Source of the DNA: a bacterium
GTDB taxonomy: Bacteria; Latescibacterota; Latescibacteria; Latescibacterales; Latescibacteraceae
Assembly: GCA_021372535.1 (NCBI GenBank)
Contig: JAJFUH010000074.1
Location: forward strand, 1-25,844
Length of the DNA: 25,844 nucleotides
Direction: 5' to 3'
Of the stretch, positions 1 to 6,584 are shown piece after piece. The position numbers and the translations under genes were made by a program. How positions within the stretch are numbered: position 1 is the first letter of the stretch; each line of letters begins with the position of its first letter. The notes beneath the pieces are model-generated. The model was given only the letters and a program-made list of their open reading frames with translations, was not told the DNA's origin and ran no database searches.

Positions 1-1
1 G

Positions 2-442
2 CGCATTCATCGCTCCGGTGTGTGGCTTGGGTATCGTTCGACCGATGATACCATTGACGGGTCGAAAAGGCAGAATTACAGGCTCGGTTTCGATTATCGG
101 CCCGCGGGAATTTCGGACATGCAGGTCAGGTCACTTTACGCCTGGTCTGACTCGGATGGAGAACATGGGCCATTTTGGGAAACGACGTTCCTGATGCAGC
201 GATCCGGGTTCGGATTCGAGATTGCCGGCGGGATTTTTGATATACCGTCTTATGATGCCCGATTTTACCGCTACGAATACGATGTGCCCGGCCGGGGATA
301 TACCAGGCCGGTATGGGGCAGGGGGGGAACCGTCACCGCGGTTGTCAGGTGGAAACAGGTCTCCTGCCGCTACCGATATGGCGATTCTGATTTGATGGAT
401 ACAGCACACGAAATAACCGTGCAGCTCGATACCGTTTTTTAA
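2..442 (+). CDS. C-terminal fragment of a probable outer-membrane beta-barrel protein (5' end outside window)
   Basis: The reading frame is open from the window edge (frame beginning at base 2) to a TAA stop at 440-442, leaving about 146 residues. The sequence alternates aromatic or hydrophobic residues with polar ones (for example the stretches around GYRSTDD, NYRLGFDYR and VVRWKQVSCRYRYGD), as amphipathic beta-strands do. It ends in ...ITVQLDTVF, and a terminal Phe is the usual BAM recognition signal of barrel proteins. The stretch YEYDVPGRGYTRPVWGRGG followed by a strand with VVRWK reminds me of the C-terminal barrel of helix-hairpin-helix (ComEA-like) proteins in FCB-group bacteria. That is recollection, not a search. 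GTG at 20 is unlikely to be a true start, because the frame stays open upstream and no ribosome binding site is seen. Function cannot be fixed from this fragment. Confidence 0.6.
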   Translation, partial: RIHRSGVWLGYRSTDDTIDGSKRQNYRLGFDYRPAGISDMQVRSLYAWSDSDGEHGPFWETTFLMQRSGFGFEIAGGIFDIPSYDARFYRYEYDVPGRGYTRPVWGRGGTVTAVVRWKQVSCRYRYGDSDLMDTAHEITVQLDTVF

Positions 443-469
443 ATGCGCCTGATAAGCCGGGTTATTATT

Positions 470-531
470 GATAGTATTTAACCACAAAGACACGAAGATA
501 TAAATATATATAACATATTATTAATACTATC
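470..531. repeat. Inverted repeat GATAGTATT...AATACTATC around an ACCACAAAGACACGAAGA phrase
   Basis: The arms GATAGTATT (470-478) and AATACTATC (523-531) are perfect 9-bp reverse complements about 44 bases apart. The phrase at 481-498 is of a type I recall from intergenic DNA of unrelated environmental bacteria. The rest of the interior is AT-rich. It may be a small dispersed element or chance pairing in AT-rich DNA; no target-site duplication was found. Confidence 0.4.
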
Positions 532-594
532 TATGACACGTAATGAACTACTCCGGAATGAACTCAGTGGTATCACCTGTTATTCACTCACCCC

Positions 595-706
595 TGTCGC
601 TTCGCGACATCCCGTCTCCTCCCTCTCTTCAGAGAAGAGAAAGAGGTTAGGAGGGGAAAGTTCAGGCCGGGGCGCACCTCTGAATTTTCCCCGCAGTATA
701 CTGCGG
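595..706. repeat. Cluster of three hairpins/palindromes, likely a dispersed intergenic repeat
   Basis: Hairpin 1 is TGTCGC-TTC-GCGACA (595-609). Hairpin 2 has the arms TCTCTTC (624-630) and GAAGAGA (634-640) around a 3-base loop, with CCTCC (618-622) able to pair with GGAGG (650-654) outside it. The third is a perfect 16-bp palindrome, CCGCAGTATACTGCGG (691-706). Three consecutive dyads within 112 bases that encode nothing are unlike the surrounding DNA and fit an intergenic repeat. No second copy exists in this window, so the repeat status is inferred. Confidence 0.45.
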
Positions 707-870
707 TGAATTCTTTTGATTAAGCTATAATACCTGAAATGATATAAATACAAAACAAATCCGCGAAAATCCGTGTTCCCTTGAATGTTTAAACCGATCG
801 TGAAAACAAGATGTAAATTCTTCAATTTCAAGGTTTCGGGAAAAAACTTGACAACACTGATACTTTCGCA

Positions 871-899
871 TTGATTTGCTTCCGGCGAATTTGTATAAT
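871..899 (+). promoter_or_regulatory. Putative sigma70-type promoter for the lipoprotein gene
   Basis: A perfect -10 hexamer TATAAT (894-899) lies 17 bases after TTGATT (871-876), a 4/6 match to the -35 consensus. Transcription would start near 906, giving a leader of about 40 bases before the TTG start at 946 with its ribosome binding site. This placement also argues against the ATG at 871 as a translation start. Consensus match only. Confidence 0.5.
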
Positions 900-945
900 T
901 GAATCTGAGAATAGTCAACCATGGAATGAAAAAGAGGAGTATCTT

Positions 946-2313
946 TTGAAAACGACCGCATTACTGCTTGCCGCATCTGTTGTCTGTATGATGATTTCCG
1001 GTTGTGAGCAGAAAAAAAACGTTCAGATCGGGCAGCCGTCATCTCTGAAATCTTTTAAAAAACACGAGAAGAAAAAAACGGACTTGATGATTGGGGAAAA
1101 AGATCAGTTCAATCCAAACAGCCAATATGAAAGTATAAGAAAACAGAAGCTTACCGGATTCGGTCGTCTCCAGAAACCTGCCCTGGTTGCCATAAGCAGT
1201 GTGGAAGAAGCCACAAAAATCCTCAATGCGGCGGGTATCGCACAGTACAATGTTCTGACTCTCCAGAACAAATCAATCGATAGTCCCGTATATCCCTTCG
1301 ATTATGAGAACGACATTACAGCCCTGAAAAAATTGTATGATATGCATAATCTCGGTTCGGTTGTCCGTCCGGAAATGTCCGAGCTCGAACGGCTTCAGGC
1401 TCTCATGGTTTATACAAACCAGTTTCTCCGGGATGGACGGGTACCCACGGAAGACGAGAAATGGAGCATCACCGGGCCATCGGCGTTTACCATCACGAAA
1501 CTCAGACAGGAACAGGGAATCGGGGGAACGAGTGAACATTATGCCGCTCTTTTCTGCCAGCTCAGCCTGGCATGCGGATTCAATTCACGGCTTGTCAGCA
1601 TGCACACGCTTGATGAAAACGGGAATTTTTTGACCAATGACGTTTGTGAGGTATTTCTTAACACACATGATAAATGGGCGGTTTTTGATGCGTATAACCG
1701 GGCGACATATTATATCCGCAATTCCGTGCCGCTCGACGCGCTGGAATTGCGCATACTGATGCTCCAGAACCGGTATCGTGAAATTATCGTTCAACCCGGA
1801 ATCGGAGATTTTGCCGATTTTGTCACGCTCCGTGAAGACCTTCTGCCCCGGTACCAGTATCTGTACCTGTGGCGGATGAATGACATGCTCAGCAGATACG
1901 GCGGAAAATCGTTTTTACCCTGGCAGGCTCTGTATAAAAACCATCTTGTATGGGAAGACGAATACTCCCCGGTTTCCGAAGGGAGCTTTGACCGGCTTGA
2001 TAAATTTAACAGATCGGACAATGCCGAATACAAGCTGAACGGCGTTCATTTTGTGGCGCATGAACAATCCGATTTTTACTGGACCCTGAATCATGTGGTA
2101 ATAAACTTTACCAGAACCGGAGATGAGACAATTCGACTGTATCTCGATACCATGACGCCGAATTTCGATTCCTTCCAGATACTCCAGAACACCTCTGTTC
2201 AGAAATCACAGAATCGTGTCGAACTGAGAGATTTTGTCGGTGATATATTTGTGCGAAGTGTAAATAAATTCGGCGTGGCAGGCCCGTTTTCCGAGCTTAA
2301 TATAATACCATGA
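946..2313 (+). CDS. Lipoprotein with a degenerate transglutaminase-like core
   Basis: The chosen start is TTG at 946, six bases after GAGGAG (934-939), giving 455 residues. It opens MKTTALLLAASVVCMMISGC, a lipoprotein signal peptide with the lipobox ISGC and lipidated Cys20; the next residues (EQKK) do not suggest inner-membrane retention. Residues about 170-265 have the layout of a transglutaminase-like core, GGTSEHYAALFCQL then EVFLNTHDKWAVFDAYN. However, the position of the catalytic Cys is Ser196, the position of the His is Asn231, and only the Asp (Asp248) is kept. The C-terminal 100 residues look beta-rich and may form a fibronectin-like domain. The likely role is binding or scaffolding at the envelope rather than catalysis (inference). 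A PadR gene follows after 97 bases. The longer frame from ATG 871 would start inside the promoter and bury the signal peptide. Confidence 0.75.
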   Translation: MKTTALLLAASVVCMMISGCEQKKNVQIGQPSSLKSFKKHEKKKTDLMIGEKDQFNPNSQYESIRKQKLTGFGRLQKPALVAISSVEEATKILNAAGIAQYNVLTLQNKSIDSPVYPFDYENDITALKKLYDMHNLGSVVRPEMSELERLQALMVYTNQFLRDGRVPTEDEKWSITGPSAFTITKLRQEQGIGGTSEHYAALFCQLSLACGFNSRLVSMHTLDENGNFLTNDVCEVFLNTHDKWAVFDAYNRATYYIRNSVPLDALELRILMLQNRYREIIVQPGIGDFADFVTLREDLLPRYQYLYLWRMNDMLSRYGGKSFLPWQALYKNHLVWEDEYSPVSEGSFDRLDKFNRSDNAEYKLNGVHFVAHEQSDFYWTLNHVVINFTRTGDETIRLYLDTMTPNFDSFQILQNTSVQKSQNRVELRDFVGDIFVRSVNKFGVAGPFSELNIIP

Positions 2314-2410
2314 CACGGAATTCCGGATATCGGTAAATAGTGAATAATAGTAGTGCCGTCTTTCTGGAAATATGACTTCAGACTGTGAAAGATAAACGAC
2401 GGAGGCTGTC

Positions 2411-2986
2411 ATGACTCTCAACGAGGCGCTCATTCTTTCGTATGTTAAACGGGGTATCGGCTACGGATATAATATTCTCGCTCATGTGAGAGAAAGCGGT
2501 TCGGACGAATGGGTGGCTTTTTCACGAGCTGGTCTGTATAAAACCCTCGATAAACTCGAAAGGGAGGGTTTCATCAGTAAAAGGCTCGAACAGGACGGCG
2601 GCCGTCCTCCCAAAAAAGTATATTCGATTACCCATTCCGGAAGCAGCGCCCTTGTCGATTTTCTTTATCATGACTTCGATCTCAATTTCGAAATAAAATA
2701 CGAACTGGATGCATACCTCGTGACTGCGGTTGCGGCTTCTCCCGATGCGGAAGCGCTTGCACAAACGATACACAGACGTAAGGAAGCGGTAGAGAAACAG
2801 TTGAATACGCTTAATGACGAGTGGCCCGAAGATAAAAATACCTACCCGTTCATTGTCTATGCACTGTACAGGAGACGTATCGAGTCGCTTGAAATGGAAC
2901 GGAAATGGCTCGACTGGTTCGAAGGAATCCTGAAAACCGTATCAGGAGATGTACTGCACATGTCATGGGGTGAATCACAGAAATGA
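2411..2986 (+). CDS. PadR family transcriptional regulator
   Basis: The product has 191 residues. GGAGG (2401-2405) lies five bases before the ATG. Residues 1 to about 85 form a winged helix-turn-helix with PadR hallmarks: a start like LNEALILSYV, then GYGYNILAHV, the recognition-helix region LYKTLDKLEREGFI, and the wing with GGRPPKKVYSIT. The C-terminal part (about residues 115-180) is helical and charged, as in the dimerisation domain of two-domain PadR proteins. Members usually repress neighbouring stress, efflux or phenolic-acid genes and release DNA on ligand binding. No efflux pump or obvious target lies next to it here: upstream is the lipoprotein gene and downstream is the convergent symporter. 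Autoregulation or control of the lipoprotein is possible but not shown; I found no clear PadR operator dyad just upstream. Confidence 0.88.
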   Translation: MTLNEALILSYVKRGIGYGYNILAHVRESGSDEWVAFSRAGLYKTLDKLEREGFISKRLEQDGGRPPKKVYSITHSGSSALVDFLYHDFDLNFEIKYELDAYLVTAVAASPDAEALAQTIHRRKEAVEKQLNTLNDEWPEDKNTYPFIVYALYRRRIESLEMERKWLDWFEGILKTVSGDVLHMSWGESQK

Positions 2987-3052
2987 TGTGATTGTAAAAA
3001 TATGCCGCTTCTTAAAAAGCCTTTTGAAAAACACTACATGTTTTGATACAGG

Positions 3053-3097
3053 CTGTCAAGGGTCGGCATGAAATGCCGATTTACATGCCCTTGACAG
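3053..3097. repeat. Nested inverted repeat between convergent genes
   Basis: The outer arms CTGTCAAGGG (3053-3062) and CCCTTGACAG (3088-3097) are perfect 10-bp complements. Directly inside, TCGGCAT (3063-3069) pairs with ATGCCGA (3073-3079) around the loop GAA, so an RNA could stack the two stems into an extended hairpin with a one-sided bulge. It lies 67 bases after the PadR stop. No T-run follows, so it is not a classical intrinsic terminator on the plus strand. It may be a protein-binding dyad, an RNA 3'-end stabiliser or a dispersed repeat. Confidence 0.5.
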
Positions 3098-3122
3098 CGA
3101 CGAAACAACAAATTTTATCATC

Positions 3123-3154
3123 GGGCGCGTGAAAAAGACACTTTTTCACCGCCC
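3123..3154 (-). terminator. Hairpin just downstream of the symporter gene (GGGCG-GTGAAAAAG family)
   Basis: The arms GGGCGcGTGAAAAAG (3123-3137) and CTTTTTCACCGCCC (3141-3154) pair over 14 bp with one bulged base and an ACA loop. The hairpin starts two bases after the minus-strand stop codon of the symporter. No long T-run follows on the minus strand, so it may act as a weak or bidirectional terminator between the convergent PadR and symporter genes. Almost the same stem recurs at 5525-5555. Confidence 0.5.
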
Positions 3155-3156
3155 TC

Positions 3157-4662
3157 TTAATACTCATCGTCACGAACTCTGTTCCCCTCGTAATAATCAA
3201 TAACCGAAGCGCCGACTACATCCCCCCATGTATTGATGGTTGTTCTGCACCTGTCGATAAACCAGTCAATGGACAGGATCATGGCGATTCCTTCAACCGG
3301 AAGCCCGACACTCTTGAGAACCATGATGAGGGTGACGAGGCCGGCCTGTGGAATACCGGCTGCTCCGATCGAACCGATAGTCGCGGTGAGGAGAACAATA
3401 ATCTGTTCGGTAAGGCCGAGCGTTATATTGTACGTCTGGGCGATAAACATGGTAGCCACGACCTGGTAGAGCGCGGTTCCGTCCATGTTGATGGTTGCCC
3501 CGAGGGGAAGAACAAAGTCGGCGACTTTTTCCGAAACCTTGTTTTTTTCCGTTATCATCGTGATTGAAATCGGCAGCGTGGCCATGCTCGAACCGGTTGA
3601 AAAGGCGGTAAGAACCTGTGGAATCATGTTTTTGAAGAATTTCAGCGGACGTCGTCTGGCAACGAATTTCAATATGATTATCAGCGTGATTGAGCCATGA
3701 ATAAGGAGACCGAGCAGAACGGTGATAGCATAACGGGCAAGTCGTACAATTTCCGCTATGAAGCCGTCCGGATTCGAAAGTTCCGCATCGCCGATGCTCC
3801 CCGCCATGAGCCCGAAAATACCGACAGGGGCAAGGTACATAAGCAGGACAACACATTTGATGATGGTAACATTGATTGCCTCGACCACGGCGATGAGAGG
3901 TTTTCCCTTCTCGCCGATCGTTGTCAGCACCGTCCCGAAAACCAGGCAGAAAACAATGAGGGGAAAGATATTCTCCTCTATCATGGATTGAAAGATATTG
4001 CGGGGGACATAACTCTTTACCGTCTCCGATACGGTAATTTTCTTTACTTCGGACCTGACCCTGATGCCGGTTCCGGTGATCGAAGGTTCGATTTTTCTCC
4101 CTGAAACATCGAGCCACCTCATAATGGGTATGGAACGGGGGGTGATTTTACCGTACGTATCGATGAGACCGATTATATTCTGATCGATGAGAAAAATATG
4201 GTTTCTTTTCGGGTCTATCGTTGAGGTCAGAAGCTCTTCGTTATCGGGGAAAGTCAGCACCGATCCGCCGGAAAAAGGTGTTTGAACGATAGAGTATCTC
4301 GCGGAGAGGAACTCGGTCGGTGTCGCATGGGAATTTTTACCGGGATTGAAAATGTCGACGAGGATAAGACCGAGTATTACGGCAAGGAGTGTGGTTGATA
4401 GATAATAGGCCAGTGTCTTTAATCCCAGCCTTTCAAGGTGCCGTATATCGCCGAGATTGGTTACACCGCAGATCATGGACACCATGATGAGCGGGACAAC
4501 GAGTACAAAAAGGAGGCTTAGAAAGATATCTCCGAATATTCGTGCTTTAACTGCCAGAGGAGGCGCATAATGACCGAGCAATCCACCGAGAATAACCGCA
4601 ACTATCAGAGAATATACGAGATATGATGTTTTTTTAGGGGCAGGTTTTTGAAAATCAGACAT
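3157..4662 (-). CDS. Dicarboxylate/amino acid:cation symporter (DAACS family, glutamate/aspartate type)
   Basis: The product is a 501-residue polytopic inner-membrane protein that would import an acidic amino acid or C4-dicarboxylate with Na+ or H+. It carries the serine-rich HP1 motif FSTGSSMATLP (residues 354-364), the TM7 NMDGT ion site (392-396), an HP2 hairpin with GAAGIPQAG, and the TM8 signature DWFIDRCRTTIN. In TM8, Asp466, Asp470, Arg473, Thr474 and Asn477 match the GltPh ligand residues D390, D394, R397, T398 and N401, so the arginine that reads a side-chain carboxylate is kept. Between NPG (106-108) and VPRN (219-222), the loop that is about 30 residues in GltPh is about 110 residues here; it faces the periplasm. 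The start is supported by AGGAG nine bases upstream. Its ATG lies 15 bases after the stop of the upstream DUF4159 gene, suggesting co-transcription. Confidence 0.9.
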   Translation of the reverse strand: MSDFQKPAPKKTSYLVYSLIVAVILGGLLGHYAPPLAVKARIFGDIFLSLLFVLVVPLIMVSMICGVTNLGDIRHLERLGLKTLAYYLSTTLLAVILGLILVDIFNPGKNSHATPTEFLSARYSIVQTPFSGGSVLTFPDNEELLTSTIDPKRNHIFLIDQNIIGLIDTYGKITPRSIPIMRWLDVSGRKIEPSITGTGIRVRSEVKKITVSETVKSYVPRNIFQSMIEENIFPLIVFCLVFGTVLTTIGEKGKPLIAVVEAINVTIIKCVVLLMYLAPVGIFGLMAGSIGDAELSNPDGFIAEIVRLARYAITVLLGLLIHGSITLIIILKFVARRRPLKFFKNMIPQVLTAFSTGSSMATLPISITMITEKNKVSEKVADFVLPLGATINMDGTALYQVVATMFIAQTYNITLGLTEQIIVLLTATIGSIGAAGIPQAGLVTLIMVLKSVGLPVEGIAMILSIDWFIDRCRTTINTWGDVVGASVIDYYEGNRVRDDEY

Positions 4663-4677
4663 TTCATCTCCTGGAGT

Positions 4678-5427
4678 TTATTCGTGTATATTGGTATCAT
4701 TATTTTCCCGGGTCAGAGCATATATCACCATGTTTATTCCGAACCTGAGCTGGGGCTGATTGCTGTCATCGCTGCTCCAGCGCACTGTATATCCCCTGTT
4801 GGAAAGTATCGCGACAAGACGGCCATTGGCCCACACGCCCGATAGAAAGAATTTCCCGATTGAAGCTGAGTCATCCAGAACACCAACAGGCGGGCCCTCG
4901 ACGAGGTCGAAATAGACGTTGAAGAGCGGGTGGTCTGATGGTATGGGCAGAAACTGGATATCAGGCCCGAGAGCATCGAGCAGCATATTCCTGAACGATT
5001 TTTCCTGCGGACTCTCGCCGATGGTCGGCCGTGCGTTGTCGAGAACCATGAATCCGCCGGATTTGAAATAATTCCGGACATTTTCCCGTTCAAGCGGGGT
5101 GAGCACGAACTCATCGTAACTTGTAATATAGACAAACGGCAGTTCAAGCAGGCGCGGAGACGAAAGTTCGCAGGGACGATCGAGAATCACATTGATTTTC
5201 GTCCATTGGCTGAACGCCTCTTTGAGATTTATGAGATAACGGGGATAAGCCGCGGGAGACCGGAGTTCTTCGCCGTATATGATGGCCATGTGAACGTATC
5301 CCCGTATATTGTGCTTGTCGCGGGGATCGGCAACCACCATTCCGAGCTTCTGTTCGATAAGCTGCCCGGCGGCTCCGGAAAAACAACTGAGTAAAAAAAA
5401 CGCCAATAAAACAGCAGTTCGTTTCAA
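4678..5427 (-). CDS. DUF4159 domain protein, paralog 1 (exported)
   Basis: The 249-residue product starts at TTG (5425-5427), with AGAGGA about eight bases upstream. The N-terminus MKRTAVLLAFFLLSCFSGAAG is a signal peptide; Cys15 in LLSC might make it a lipoprotein, otherwise signal peptidase I would cut near GAAG. The rest matches the DUF4159 pattern: PFVYITSYDEFVLTPLE, then VRNYFKSGGFMVLDN, PIPSDHPLFNVYF, and GRLVAILSNRGYTVRW near the C-terminus. The family has a glutamine-amidotransferase-like fold without a proven activity, and I see no catalytic triad to assign. It resembles the next gene upstream (5585-6352) throughout, so the pair looks like a tandem duplication. It lies directly upstream of the symporter and is probably in the same transcript. 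Function unknown. Confidence 0.82.
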   Translation of the reverse strand: MKRTAVLLAFFLLSCFSGAAGQLIEQKLGMVVADPRDKHNIRGYVHMAIIYGEELRSPAAYPRYLINLKEAFSQWTKINVILDRPCELSSPRLLELPFVYITSYDEFVLTPLERENVRNYFKSGGFMVLDNARPTIGESPQEKSFRNMLLDALGPDIQFLPIPSDHPLFNVYFDLVEGPPVGVLDDSASIGKFFLSGVWANGRLVAILSNRGYTVRWSSDDSNQPQLRFGINMVIYALTRENNDTNIHE

Positions 5428-5446
5428 GAGTATTTCCTCTCGAAGT

Positions 5447-5458
5447 TGGAATATTCCA
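5447..5458. promoter_or_regulatory. 12-bp palindrome TGGAATATTCCA upstream of DUF4159 paralog 1
   Basis: This perfect 12-bp dyad is centred about 25 bases upstream of the TTG start of the minus-strand DUF4159 gene, in the spacer after the hairpin at 5525-5555. The position would suit an operator, but palindromes of this length in AT-rich DNA occur by chance and no partner copy was seen. Confidence 0.2.
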
Positions 5459-5524
5459 TGAAATTATGTACCAATATACGCTGTTTATTTCACCAATTCC
5501 ACTTTTTTGAGCGAGTAAATAAAA

Positions 5525-5555
5525 GGGCGGTGAAAAAGTTGCATTTTCACCGCCC
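5525..5555 (-). terminator. Rho-independent terminator-like hairpin after DUF4159 paralog 2
   Basis: GGGCGGTGAAAA (5525-5536) and TTTTCACCGCCC (5544-5555) form a perfect 12-bp stem with a 7-base loop. Read on the minus strand it lies 29 bases past the stop codon of the 5585-6352 gene and is followed by TTTTATTT, which fits an intrinsic terminator. The stem sequence is nearly identical to that at 3123-3154. Confidence 0.65.
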
Positions 5556-5584
5556 GCTCGATGACAGGAACACCATTACACATC

Positions 5585-6352
5585 TTAACGGAAATTCCTT
5601 ACCGCGATTCCTCCCTTTTGAGTCAGCGAAAAAACGAGCATGTTGATTCCCATTCTCAATTGCGGTTCGTTATCGGTGTAATCGTTCCATCTGACAACAT
5701 ATCGCTTGTTCGAATACACTGCCACGAGACGGCCGTCGATTGTCACTCCCTGGAGAGACCGTATTTCGATCATATTCGTCTCGCTGCCGCGCGGTGGTTC
5801 ATCGAAATTGAAAAAGCTGTGGAAAAGCGGGTGGTCGTTCGGGATCGGAGCAAACCTGCCGCGCGATTCGAGCACATCTCTGAACATGTTCTCGAACTGA
5901 GAAGAAGCCGGATTGTTGTCGAGATTCGGATTGATGTTCTCGATAACCATGAAACCGCCGTTTAAAAGGTAATCGCGGATATTGTCCTTTTCCGGTTGGG
6001 TCAGTTCGAATCCGCCATCGAATGCAATGTAGATAAAGGGCATTTTTTTCATCTGCGGCGAGCTGAGAGTAAGAGGACTGTTCAGTCGTGTGTCGATTTT
6101 GGTCCATTTGAGCATGGCATCCTTGAGGTTGATGAGGCCGCGCTTTATATCGTACGACTGTGTCAGTCGTGCTCCGGTGGCATAACATATTGCAACATTG
6201 CCGCTTATTGCCTGTTTGTTGTCCGGATTGATCAACACTTCCGCTTTCGAGCTTTCGCTGCGTGTCTGTGCGCTTATTCCCGTCTGCACAACCGGCAGAG
6301 TATCTGTTAAAACGATGATTGATACTATCGCGGAAAGAAGAAAGCCTTTCAT
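5585..6352 (-). CDS. DUF4159 domain protein, paralog 2 (exported)
   Basis: The product has 255 residues from the ATG at 6350-6352. The ATG two codons earlier (6358) is only one base from the AGGGGG ribosome binding site, whereas 6352 has a normal seven-base spacing, so I chose the latter. The N-terminus MKGFLLSAIVSIIVL is a signal peptide, probably cut near ISAQ. The DUF4159 elements are all present: a lead-in with LINLKDAMLKWTKI, then PFIYIAFDGGFELTQPE, IRDYLLNGGFMVIEN, PIPNDHPLFHSFF, GRLVAVYSNKRYVVRW and PQLRMGINML. Every one of these has a counterpart in paralog 1, showing a tandem duplication. A terminator-like hairpin separates the two genes, so each may have its own promoter. Role unknown; probably periplasmic. 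Confidence 0.82.
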   Translation of the reverse strand: MKGFLLSAIVSIIVLTDTLPVVQTGISAQTRSESSKAEVLINPDNKQAISGNVAICYATGARLTQSYDIKRGLINLKDAMLKWTKIDTRLNSPLTLSSPQMKKMPFIYIAFDGGFELTQPEKDNIRDYLLNGGFMVIENINPNLDNNPASSQFENMFRDVLESRGRFAPIPNDHPLFHSFFNFDEPPRGSETNMIEIRSLQGVTIDGRLVAVYSNKRYVVRWNDYTDNEPQLRMGINMLVFSLTQKGGIAVRNFR

Positions 6353-6584
6353 ATCCATTCCCCCTTTCAGGGAGAAAAAATATCAATGAGGCGAACGTGG
6401 TTTAATGTAGTTCTGGGACGCGCAATGGTCATATATTCGTAATATCATATCGCATCAATGGTAATACAAGTTCTAAATTATGTAATTTCTATAAGGTAAA
6501 TAATGGTTCGTCAATTATTTTTCATCATTTTTGATATTAATTTCATATATTACGGTAGAACTGATTAAAACAAATGAGGATACC

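Larger units (their letters stand above)
443..870. other. Gene-free intergenic stretch with inverted repeats and repeat-like blocks
   Basis: About 430 bases hold no credible gene. The short open frames crossing it have no ribosome binding site and lie over hairpins. It contains an imperfect inverted repeat (470-531), a cluster of three hairpins or palindromes (595-706), and an AT-rich tail with the near-direct repeat AAATCCGCG/AAATCCGTG (about 758-775). The promoter of the downstream lipoprotein begins at 871. The composition differs from the adjoining coding DNA: AT-rich at both ends with a GC-rich hairpin cluster in the middle, as expected of dispersed intergenic repeats. Confidence 0.6.

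Noticed and set aside
848-899. Perfect -35 TTGACA (848-853) with TATAAT (894-899)
   Set aside because: The spacing is 40 bases, far too long for one promoter. TTGATT at 871-876 gives the proper 17.
580-918. 112-residue minus-strand frame in the intergenic gap
   Set aside because: It runs across hairpins and a promoter, has no ribosome binding site and no protein-like pattern.
1450-1700. Active transglutaminase/protease annotation for the lipoprotein
   Set aside because: The Cys and His positions are Ser and Asn, so only the fold resemblance is claimed.
3293-4117. 274-residue second minus-strand frame inside the symporter
   Set aside because: It lies in another frame of the same strand with no membrane segments or motifs; the symporter frame holds all family signatures.
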